DNA of 64,000 bases, taken from the NCBI GenBank assembly GCA_024138025.1, contig JAMXBD010001252.1:248001-312000 (forward strand), in the 5' to 3' direction. A program made the position numbers and the translations under genes. The first letter of the stretch is position 1. The number at the start of each line of letters is the position of its first letter. Of this stretch, positions 50,101 to 59,830 are shown piece after piece. Source of the stretch: Combretum micranthum. Lineage: Eukaryota; Streptophyta; Magnoliopsida; Myrtales; Combretaceae. The notes under the pieces are model-generated. The model did no database searches and was not told the origin of the DNA. It saw only the letters and a program-made list of their open reading frames with translations.

Positions 50101-50397
50101 TAAAAATCTGCATTAATAATTTTGGAGCATAGGAGCCCGTATGAACTACATTTTAAAGGCAAGTAGTGGTCGAAAGAACTACAAAAATTTATTATTTGCA
50201 AACTTTGGTCATATGGACCCGGAACACTAATCTCGAATGGAGGGCATAAATCATTCAACATCAATTTCGATTAATCATATGTATTGTTTGTCCACGTGTT
50301 TATTGCATTACATATGCTTATACAATTAACTTGTTTTAATTTTATTATATGAATACAGTGTTATAAGATTATTTTTACTATAAGCTTTACACCCCCA
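47200..50397 (+). repeat. Gypsy LTR fragment, plus strand, 3' truncated (start approximate)
   Basis: It is homologous in the opposite orientation to 29.6-32.6 kb. Matching landmarks include 'tagatatagcctttttacac' against the reversed 32.46 kb region, the ctcttcttctctcatcc leader region (about 48,015), 'ggattactcgactatggttg' (49,781) against the reversed 30,480 region, and 'gaatggagggcataaatcattcaac' around 50,235 against 29,770. Homology stops at 'agctttacaccc' (50,395), where the GC-rich block of another LTR begins. Three diverged repeats of 'ggacttgtccat...ctaagt' lie at 48,459, 48,543 and 48,660. No coding content. Confidence 0.65.
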
Positions 50398-50399
50398 TT

Positions 50400-50815
50400 A
50401 AACGTTACGCCGGCATCTGGGGATTCTACGCCGCCGACCTACAGGCGGTGTTGGAAGCCCACAGAATCAAATATTTCTTAAGGTCGACCGAACGCCGCCG
50501 CTTTCGCTAGAAAAGTCAACCGGCGTTCATTCATTCATATTGTACGCTGGCGCTGGGAATCAAAGCCGCCGGCGTATGTGTCAAAGCTGCCCGCGTATCT
50601 GGGTAAGGCGGCTTACACTCTCTGGACGTTTTGAAAAATTTTATTTGGATTCTACGCCGGCTCAAGGCCGCCGGCGTAGAATGAAGGCAGTCGGCGTACC
50701 CTTGAACACTGCCAGCGTTGGCAGTGTTGATTTTCAGAGTATCGAACACCGCTCAAAGCCGCCGGCTTTGGCTGCCGGCGTATCCCCTGCGCTTTTGAAT
50801 TTTAAAAACTTTTTC
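50400..50815. repeat. GC-rich block with repeated CGCCGGCG-type motifs
   Basis: Several copies of 'gccgccggcgta' and its reverse complement 'tacgccggc' stand in an otherwise AT-rich LTR, so many segments can pair with each other. A second copy is at 58,025-58,435. ORFs called here on both strands contain no known domain and are side effects of the GC-rich repeat. Confidence 0.8.
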
Positions 50816-51211
50816 TAAAATTTTCCGAAGTTTGTTATTTGATCAAATAAGTATTTATTAAGATTTAGGATATAATAGAATGATTAAATGCTTATTTATG
50901 ACTTTGTATTCAATTATTTGAATTTCTTTGATTTATTTGTGATATATAGATATATATGTATGTATAATTGTGAGAGTGAAATCTATATTTATTGATTTAT
51001 TGATTATTGTGATATTCTATTTCAGTTAAGGATTCTTCGGTTAGTTCTTCACCGAGAGATCCTAGTTATATACTGGGTTCAGGTACGCAATAACTTGTCT
51101 GATGATTGCTAGGAATAGGCATTCCTAATCTGATTTAAATTGATTTGACTTAATATTTGAATGAATTGGATGTCTATTACGCTGTTTAATCTGGTCGAGG
51201 AGCAGCAAACC

Positions 51212-51320
51212 TGTCATGATGCAATGACATGTTAGTTAGGCGCTTAACCAAGTCATGATGCAATGACTTTACCATGATGCAATGGTACGCTATGATGCAA
51301 TAGCGATTTTTTTGGTTAAG
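51212..51320 (+). other. Cloverleaf-like palindrome cluster in the 5' LTR
   Basis: Hairpin 1 is TGTCAT-GATGCA-ATGACA (51,212-51,229). Hairpins 2-4 touch with no spacer: AGTCAT-GATGCA-ATGACT (51,251-51,268, plus one more A-T pair), TACCAT-GATGCA-ATGGTA (51,270-51,287) and CGCTAT-GATGCA-ATAGCG (51,288-51,305). An outer stem CTTAACCA (51,243-51,250) with TGGTTAAG (51,313-51,320) encloses hairpins 2-4. The loop is identical in all four; each stem is different but perfectly paired. Confidence 0.92.
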
Positions 51321-51509
51321 TGGGTAGCCGATAGGGGGAATAGTATCTGAGTAACGTTTGCTTAAACTTAGGGGGAAATACCATGATTTAGTTCAAAGTT
51401 TATGGGAACTTGTGAACTAGGCTCATGTTATGGACTGAGTTTAAGTAGAGTCGGGCAACGGCTTTTAAACCCTAAATGAAGCTATTATCTTCATGAAATA
51501 GATATAGGA

Positions 51510-51565
51510 GATATAAGTATTCGGACTGCTTATATCAACCCCCTGAGCAGCTGCTGTTACTCAGG
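51510..51565 (+). other. Two adjacent hairpins in the 5' LTR
   Basis: GATATAAG (51,510-51,517) pairs with CTTATATC (51,529-51,536), and CCTGAG (51,542-51,547) pairs with CTCAGG (51,560-51,565). This is the counterpart of 25,126-25,176, with different stem bases. Confidence 0.65.
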
Positions 51566-52093
51566 ATCCCTGAATTCCCGAAGCGTGACCGGGGTTTGAA
51601 TACCCTCTTGTTGATTTGTGAAAGAAATGTAATAAAGATAATCACCTGTCTAATGATGCATTACATTGACTTGATGATTTGTTTTGCATTGGTTATTGTG
51701 TACTGGGCCTTGGCTCACTTTTGCTGCTTTGCAGGTATTGGAGACGTTTTATGATGATTTGGGCTATGGGTCCGATTTCGAGAGATTTCTGGATGAGTGG
51801 GACGAATAGGATCGATCACCTGGACTTTTGGAAGAATTTTTGCTAAGGAAAAGTTATGTATAGAAGGCTTGTTAGTTAAGCCTATTTTTGTAAAGACCTT
51901 AAGATCCTTTAGGATTCTTTTGTTTAAGAAAACATGTAATTTTTGTAGTGTCTTGTATTGACACTAAACAGTGTTTATATGATGTAAATGTATGTATAGA
52001 TTGCTTTTGTTAGCAATCTTGTTTTGTTTAAAAGTTCTTTATAAAGTTAAGTGATTTTGATCAAACAATTTTCATAAACTGTTAGTTTTAGGA

Positions 52094-52131
52094 CAACCTT
52101 ACATATAATGTGAAAACGTTATATGTGGTTG
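52094..52131 (+). other. Hairpin close to the LTR 3' end
   Basis: CAACC, a two-T bulge, ACATATAATG, a six-base loop, CGTTATATGT and GGTTG pair over 15 bp with one G-T pair. It lies about 46 bases from the LTR end, where a transcript's 3' end might form. Confidence 0.7.
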
Positions 52132-52179
52132 GGGACTCGGTACTCTAAGTCTCGGGATTTAGGGTCGGGTCTTTACAGA

Positions 52180-52191
52180 TGGTATCAGAGC
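52180..52191 (+). other. Primer-binding site (initiator tRNA-Met type)
   Basis: TGGTATCAGAGC, two bases after the LTR end, matches the classic plant retrotransposon primer site complementary to the initiator methionine tRNA 3' end. Confidence 0.92.
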
Positions 52192-52383
52192 TATGTTTAT
52201 GAAATTGTTTGATTAAATAGTGGTGACTTGACCTTAGATGCGGTGAGTTTAGTTAGACATATATAGGACTTGTTTATATTAAGTTTTATGTTTGAATGTC
52301 TAATTGGTTTATTAATTGTTTTGATTGATTTGACATTGTAAAATTATTATATGTCATACATATGTTGCATGTTTGTTTAAAAG
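52192..52383 (+). other. Gypsy leader before gag
   Basis: AT-rich non-coding leader between the primer site and the gag start at 52,384. Confidence 0.6.
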
Positions 52384-55300
52384 ATGGATAGGTCACGAAG
52401 AGTAACCCGACAATCTTCGGAAAGAGAAAGTATGCCACCTCCTTCTCAGTCTACTATTTCAGCTTCTGCATCAGCTAGTATTCCAGCTTCTACTTCGACT
52501 CCATCACCGGCTTCGGCTTCTACTGCACCAAATCCAACCTCCTCAAATGCCAGCATATCCAGCTATGCCTCAGATGCCTACCGGAGATCCGAATAATGTG
52601 TTCACTATGTTTCGAGATATGTTTGCAATAGTTCAACAGTACCAACAAATGATGTATCAACAACAACAACAATTTATGCAGCAATATCATCCACCAACTG
52701 TGAGAGAAGAACCACAAGTACCAATGGGAGACCGAATGATCAAGTCAAGTTACATGATTTTGTCAGACTGGTACCTGATTTTGATGGAACTTTTGGATCC
52801 GACTCGAACGGAAGGTTGGATAGTGGAGCTCGAGAAAGCGTTTGCAGCTTGTGAAGTACCTGAGCATAGGAAAGTTGATTTGGCTATATATATGTTGAAG
52901 GGAGATGCATATAATTGGTGGAGATTGAATAGTGAAGGATATGTAAGACCGATACCATGGAACAGATTTAAGGAAGCCTTTTTCTTGCAATACATTCCAT
53001 CCACAGTGCGGGAACAAATGATATCGAGTTGGTTAAGTCTAAGGCAAGGAAATAAAACTGTTGAAGAATATCATGCAGAATATTGCAGATTGCTTAGATT
53101 TGGGTACAAGTTACAATGATGAGATGAAGGTTCAAAAGTTTCAAGATGGCTTGAACATGGAGATTAAGAGTGAGGTCAAGAAGTTTCAATTGTCAACACT
53201 GTCTGAAACAGTAATCAAGGCAAAGTTAGTGGAACAAATTAATAATGAAAATAAAGCTCAGAGGGATAGACGTGCTACATTTATGGGCAAGAGATCGGTG
53301 ACATCATACACTCCTTATTCAAGGTTTGGTAATGTTAACAAAGGCAAGCGACCATATTTGGGTAAGAAACCAAGTTCGGGACAATGGTGAAGACTTCTAT
53401 GCCATCCATTCCATTTGATAGGCGATGCCCTATATGTTTTGGGCCTCATGAATCATTTCAATGTAAATGGACTCCTGGAGCTTGCTTTGCATGTGGGAAA
53501 GTAGGTCATAAAGCTTCTGACTGTCCTGAACCTAAATTGAAGCCCATCTTTTGTGCTCATTGTCAACAAAGAGGTCATCATGTGGCAAATTGTAAAGAAA
53601 AGCCTAGGAATGAAGGACCGAACTTTGGAAAGGGAATGACAGCTGCTAGAGTATTTGCTTTACAACAATGTGAGAAAGCTCCTTCGGTTGATACACTGGC
53701 AGGTATAATACAGATTGCAAATCATCCTGCATATACTTTAATTGACACTGGTGCTACTCATGCATGTATTGCTGAAAGCTTTGTGAATGAGTGTGGTTTG
53801 TCTTCTGAAGTGTTGTATGATAGAGTGATGAGTGTAAATACTCCTTTTGGTGTGCAATCCAAAGAGCCATGTGTATGTAGGAATGTTGATGTTGTGATTT
53901 CTGATGAAAGCATGCCAATAGATATGTTAGTTTGCCTTTAATGATTTTGATGTTATTCTTGGAATGAATTGGTTAAATCTTTACAAAGCATGATAGATTG
54001 TATAAAGCGGAAGTAAGTTTTGAGTTGGAAGGTAGAAGACTACTTCATGTGTTGGAAAGAAGGAGACCGAGGAGTATGTATTCTATGGAATTGTGGGAGA
54101 AGGATATGAGAACTACAATGGGTAGTGAAGAACTCCGAGTTGATATGGTGCCAGTAGTAAGGGAATTTATTGATGTTTTTCCTGATGAATTACCCGGTTT
54201 GCCACGGATAGGGAGATTGATTTTGGGATTGATTTGATACCAGGGACTACACCTATTTCTAAAGCTCCATACCGTATGGCTCCGGCCGAGTTGAAAGAAT
54301 TGAAAAGTCAGTTGGAGGAATTGCAACACTTAGGGTTTATTCGTCCAAAGTATTTCTCCTTGGGGTGCTCGGTAGTATTTGTATAGAGAATTAAATCAAG
54401 TGACAATCAAGAACAAGTATCCACTTCCTCGAATTGATGATTTATTTGATCAACTGAGAGATGCTGCATTATTTTCCAAGATAGATTTGAGATCCGGATA
54501 CCATCAACTCAAGATTAAGCAACAAGATATATCCAAGACTGCTTTCAGAACAAGATATGGACATTTTGAGTTTATGGTTATGCCTTTCGGTTTAACAAAT
54601 GCCCAGCTGCTTTTATGGATTTGATGAATAGGGTATTAAGGATTATCTGGATCATTTGTAATAGTCTTCATTGATGATATATTGGTGTATTCAAAGAATG
54701 TGGAAGAACATGAGAAACATTTGAGACTTGTTTTGCAAAGATTGAGAGAGAGGAAGCTTTATGCTAAATTTAGCAAGTGCAAGTTTTGGTTGAGAGAAGT
54801 TGCATTCTTGGGACATATCATTACAAAGAAGGAATATCTGTTGATCCGGAAAAGATTAGAGCGGTATTGGACTGGCCACCACCGACAAGTGTCACTGAAG
54901 TACGAAGTTTTCTGGGTTTGGCAAGCTATTATAGAAGATTTGTACAAGGTTTTTCCAAAATCGCTTCACCATTAACTAAGTTGACGAGAATATGAAATAT
55001 GTGAAGTTTGAATGGGATGAAGATTGTAATCAGAGTTTTCTTGAGCTGAAAGAACGATTGGTTTCTGCACCGATTTTGGCATTACCAGTTAGCGGAGAAG
55101 AGTTCGTGATTTATAGTGATGCTTCACTTCAAGGACTCGGATGTGTTTTGATGCAAGATAATCGAGTATAGCTTATGCCTCAAGACAATTGAACCCCATG
55201 AGAGGAATTACCCAATTCATGATCTCGAGCTAGCCGCGGTGGTATTAGCATTGAAGCTTTGGAGACATTATTTATTTGGTGAAAAGTGTAAGATATTCAC

Positions 55301-56980
55301 GGATCACAAGAGTTTGAAATACATTTTCACTCAAAAGGAATTGAACATGCGACAACGAAGGTGGTTGGAGTTAATCAAAGATTACAATGTTGAAATTTTG
55401 TATCACCCGGGAAAAGCCAATGTGGTAGCAGATGCGCTCAGTAGAAAGAAACCAAGGAATGTGGAATCTCTGGTTACTACTCAACGGGAATTACAAGAAG
55501 ATCTTCAAAGGATGAATATTGAGATAGCTATGGAAAATGTTGACATTATGCTAGCGAGTTTATCATTGCAACCGACGATTCTGGATCAAATCAAGCAAGG
55601 ACAACTTGAAGAACCTGGAAGCCAGAAATTGAAAAGTAAGATAGGTAAAAAGAGGAGAAAAGAGATGAGGATTGATGATAAGGGTATTATCAGGTTAAGG
55701 ATAGAATTTATGTACCTGAGATCTATGACTTGAGACACCAAATTATGAAAGAAGCGCATTCCTCCTCATATTCAATCCATCCTGGAAACACAAAGATGTA
55801 TCGAGACTTAAAGCGACATTTTTGGTGGGAAGGAATGAAGAAGGATATTGCAAGATTTGTTTCTAAGTGTTTGGTATGTCAACAAGTGAAGATTGAGCAT
55901 CAACGACCTGGAGGAGAATTGCAACCATTGAGAATTCCGGAATGGAAGTGGGATGAGATAACTATGGATTTTGTGACGGCTTTGCGAAAGACAGTAGCCA
56001 AGAATGAAATGATTTGGATCATCATGGATCGACTCACGAAATCATCACATTTCATTCCACTGAGAGTTGGGTATTCACTTGAAAGATTGGCTCAGATTTA
56101 CATTCGAGAGATAGTGAGATTACATGGTATACCAATGACCATCACTTCAGATAGAGATACTAGATTTGTCAGTCGATTCTGGAAAAGTCTTCATGAAGCT
56201 CTCGGGACAAAGTTACAATTTAGTACAGCTTTTCATCCACAAACTGACGGGCAATCAGAAAGGACGATTCAAATTCTTGAGGATATGCTTAGAGCTTGTG
56301 CATTAGATTTTGGAAGGAATTGGGATGAACACTTACCACTGGTTGAATTTGCTTACAATAATAGTTATCAGGCATCGATTCAGATGGCTCCGTATGAAGC
56401 GTTATATGGGAGAAAATGTAGATCTCCTTTACATTGGGATGAAGTGGGCGAGAGAGTGTTGATTGGTCCTGATTTGGTACAACAAGCAGTTGATAAGATT
56501 CAAATGATCAAACAGAGATTGAAAGCTGCTCAAGACCGATATAAAAGTTATGCCGATTTGAGAAGAAGACCTTTGGAGTTTGAACTTGGAGATCATATGT
56601 TTCTCAAGATATCCTCGACGAAAGGACTTTTTAGATTTGGTGTGAGAAGTAAATTGAATCCAAGATACATTGGACCATATGAAATATTGGAACGAATTGG
56701 GCCATTAGCCTATAGATTGGCGCTACCACCAAGTATGTCAGGTGTTCATAACGTTTTTCATGTGTCTCAGCTTAGAAAATGTATATCTGATTCCGACGCA
56801 ATATTAGACACAAATCAACCAGAAATACTACCAGATTTGACTACTGAGGAAAAGCCAATTAGAATTTTAGGAAAAATGGACAAAGAATTGAGGAATAAAG
56901 TCATACCGATGGTGAAAGTCCAATGGAGTAACCAAACAGAAAGAGAAGCGGTTTGGGAAGTGGAGAGTGTAATGAGATAG
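52384..56980 (+). pseudogene. Ty3/Gypsy gag-pol polyprotein, frameshifted
   Basis: Start MDRSRRVTRQSSERESMPPP, then a Ser/Pro-rich tail, gag core (52,600-53,240), two zinc knuckles CFACGKVGHKASDC and CAHCQQRGHHVANC (about 53,485-53,590), aspartic protease LIDTGATHACIAE (53,739), RT from about 54,255 ([50 protein letters not shown] at 54,663), RNase H (about 55,020-55,450), integrase zinc motif with HPGNTKMYRDLKRHFWWEG and CLVCQQVK (from 55,757), catalytic core (MDFVTAL, SDRDTRFVSRFW, GQSERT) and a C-terminal chromodomain-like remnant (IRILGKMDKELRNKVIPMVK, VWEVESVM). Order and motifs fit a chromovirus. At least six frameshifts or stops break it (near 52,560, 53,100, 53,390, 53,940, 54,240 and 54,610-55,170). 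The integrase part, 55,730-56,980, is open over 416 codons. Not autonomous as it stands. Confidence 0.93.
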
Positions 56981-57035
56981 AAATATCCGAACTTTTTGAG
57001 TAAGAAGGTAAGTTAAATTTCGGGGATGAAACTTC

Positions 57036-57051
57036 TTGAAGAAGGGAAGAA
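57036..57051 (+). other. Polypurine tract
   Basis: 'tgaagaagggaagaa' directly before the TGAAATG start of the 3' LTR, downstream of the usual 'tttcggggatgaaact' segment. Confidence 0.75.
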
Positions 57052-58024
57052 TGAAATGATCTAGGTTCAAAGTCTATTTAATTCCATGAGTTTATTTATT
57101 TATCTTAATTGTTGAATTGCATGAGCATGGTGATTATGATAATTGTGTTGCTAATAGTCTAAATGTATTATTTTGTATATATATATATATTGAAATTAAT
57201 ATCTTTGTTTTATATGTTTTAATGTGTGTGTAGTAAAATTATTAATTATGTCTTTTATACATTAAGGTGTTAGTTAAGTTAGATTTATAAAATAAACTTT
57301 GGTTTTGCTTAAGGTTAGTGGATAGAAGTTTTAGTAGTTAAGCTAGTGATTAGGCCTAAAATGAACCTTAAATGAGACCTAAATACACCCCAAATGCATC
57401 CTAAATTTATATATGCCTTAAAGGGCAAATTTGGAATATGTCTAAAGCTTAATTATGCTTAATTGAACTACTTTTTGGGGCAGCTTTCTTTTATTCCGAA
57501 TTTGCTTTTTCTTTCTTACTTTTCTCTTCCTTTCCATTGCCATTTCCAAGTCCAAACCAAGAGCTATAGCAAGCTTTGAAAATCAAAGTTCTTTCCAAGG
57601 CAAGGCAATTACATGTGAGTTGATTTTTTTTGATTGTTGTTTTGTTTTCCTTTCTTGTGGTGGTTGTATGAGTTCTTGAATGAAATGAGTTTAGTGTTAT
57701 TTAAATTGTTTGTTCATGCATTGAGATGAGCTAGGAATGTGTTTTATTAGTGTGTGAGTTTGTTTATGCATTGTTGTAGTGATATGAAGTGCTTGAAAGA
57801 AACAAAGATAGTTTAGGTAGTTAAAGTGGAGGATGGTAGAAATAGGAATTGGAAGTGTTTAAATGTGTTGATTTCTTGTTTTGAGTTGCTAAGATTGAGT
57901 AGTGTAGATAGGGGTTAGTATATGAAGTTGAAAATGTAGTTGAGGAAGGTTTGAAAGTGTAATAGGATAGAATTTTCGAAATGGAAAAACAGGGGATTTG
58001 TGTTCTATTGTATAGGCCTGTTTT

Positions 58025-58435
58025 TAAACGTACGCCGGCATCTGGGGATTCTACACCGCCGGCCTACAGGCGGTGTTGGAAGCCCACAGAATCAAATTTC
58101 TTAAGGCCGACCGAACGCCGCCGGCTTTCGCTAGAAAAGTCAGCTGGCGTTCATTCATTCATATTGTACGCTGGCCGCTGGGAATCAAAGCCGCCGGCGT
58201 ATGTGTCAAAGCTGCTCGCGTATCTGGATAAGCGGACAGCTTACACCTCTCTGGACGTTTTGAAAAATTTTGAATTTGGATTCTACGCCAGCTCAAGGCC
58301 GTCGGCGTAGAATGAAGGCAGTCGGCGTACCCTTGAACACTGCCAGCATTGGCAGTGTTGATTTTCAGAGTATCGAACACCGGCTTAAAGCCGCTAGCTT
58401 TAGCTGCCGGCGTATCCCATGCGCTTTTGAATTTT
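58025..58435. repeat. GC-rich block, 3' LTR copy
   Basis: Counterpart of 50,400-50,815. Several CG dinucleotides of the left copy are TG or CA here or the reverse, as expected from decay of methylated cytosines. Confidence 0.75.
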
Positions 58436-58851
58436 AAAAACTTTTTCTAAAATTTTCCGAAGTTTGTTATTTGATCAAATAAGTATTTATTGAGCGATTT
58501 AGGATATAATAGAATGATTAAATGCTTATTTATGACTTTGTATTCAATTATTTGAATTTTTTTGATTTATTTGTGATATATAGATATAATATGTATGTAT
58601 ATTTGTGAGAGTGAAATCTATATTTATTGAATTATTGATTATTGTGATATTCATATTTCAGTTAAGGATTCTTCGGTTAGTTCTTCACCGAGAGATCCTA
58701 GTTATATACTAACGAGTTCAGGTACGCAATAACTTATCTGATGATTGCTAGGAATAGGCATTCCTAATCTGATTTAAATTGATTTGACTTAATATTTGAA
58801 TGAATTGGATGTCTATTACGCTGTTTAATCTAGTCCGAGGAGCAGCAAACC

Positions 58852-58960
58852 TGTCATGATGCAATAACATATTAGTTAGGCGCTTAACCAAGTCATGATG
58901 CAATGACTTTACCATGATGCAATAGTACGCTATGATGCAATAGCGATTCTTTTGGTTAAG
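58852..58960 (+). other. Cloverleaf-like palindrome cluster, 3' LTR copy
   Basis: Same layout as 51,212-51,320. Hairpins 2 and 4 and the outer stem (58,883-58,890 with 58,953-58,960) are perfect. Hairpin 1 (ATAACA) and hairpin 3 (ATAGTA) each carry one G-to-A mismatch. Confidence 0.9.
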
Positions 58961-59830
58961 TGGGTAGCCGATAGAGGGAATAATATCTGAGTAACGTTTG
59001 CTTAAACTTAGGGGGAAATACCATAATTTAGTTCAAAGTTTATGGGAACTTGTGAACTAGGCTCATGTTATGGACCGAGTTTAAGTAGAGTCGGGCAACG
59101 GCTTTTAAACCCTAAATGAAGCTATTATCTTCGTGAAATAGATATAGGAGATATAAGTATTCGGAATGCTTATATCAACCCTGAGCAGCTGCTGTTACTC
59201 AGGATGCCTGAATTCTCGAAGCATGACCCGGGGTTTGAATACCCTCTTGTTGATTTGTGAAAGAAAGTGTAATAAAGATAATCACCTGTCTAATGATGTA
59301 TTACATTGACTTGATGATTTGTTTTTGCATTTGTTATTGTGTACTAGGCTTCTGGCTCACTTTTGCTGCTTTGCAGGTATTGGAGACGAGTTTTATGATG
59401 ATTTGGGCTATGGGTCCGATTTCGAGAGATTTCTGGATGAGTGGGATGAATAGAATCCGATCACCCTGGATTTTTGGGAAGAATTTTTGCTAAGGAAAAA
59501 GTTATGTATAGAAGGCTTGTTAGTTAAGCCTATTCGTTGTAAAGACCTTAAGATCCTCTAGGATCCTTTTGTTTAAGCAAACATGTAATCTTTGTAGTGT
59601 CTTGTATTGACACTAAACAGTGTTTATATGATATAAATGTATGTATAGATTGCTTTTGCTAGCAATCTTGTTTTGTTTAAAAAATTCTTTATAAAGTTAT
59701 AGTGATTTTGATCAAACAATATTCATAAACTGTTAGATTTAGGACAACCTTACATATAATGTGAAAATGTTATATGTGGTTAGGAACTCGGTCCTCTAAG
59801 TCTCGGGATTTAGAGGGTCGGGTCTTTACA

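Larger units (their letters stand above)
50398..52177 (+). repeat. 5' LTR of the Gypsy element, left-truncated
   Basis: Matches 58,023-59,830 along its whole length, with scattered differences, and ends gggtcgggtctttaca immediately before the primer site. The first about 970 bases present in the 3' LTR are missing. It carries the GC-rich block, the cloverleaf-like hairpin cluster and the terminal hairpin. Confidence 0.88.
57052..59830 (+). repeat. 3' LTR of the Gypsy element, 2,779 bp
   Basis: It runs from TGAAATGATC after the purine tract to TCTTTACA. The part from 58,023 on matches the 5' LTR at 50,398-52,177. The unique first 970 bases include a pyrimidine-rich stretch (57,485-57,545) after which transcription might start. 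Visible differences between the two LTRs are scattered substitutions and small indels, so the insertion is not recent. No target duplication can be tested because the left LTR is truncated. Confidence 0.88.

Noticed and set aside
50531..50818. Overlapping ORFs on both strands in the GC-rich LTR block, and their counterparts at 57,981-58,380
   Set aside because: They arise because the GC-rich repeats lack stop codons. There is no domain, the two LTR copies do not preserve the frame, and the block is inside an LTR.
51243..51320. tRNA gene, because of cloverleaf shape and 78-base length
   Set aside because: No T-loop TTCRA motif, no box A or box B, no anticodon-type seven-base loop. All three loops are the same GATGCA, which no tRNA has.
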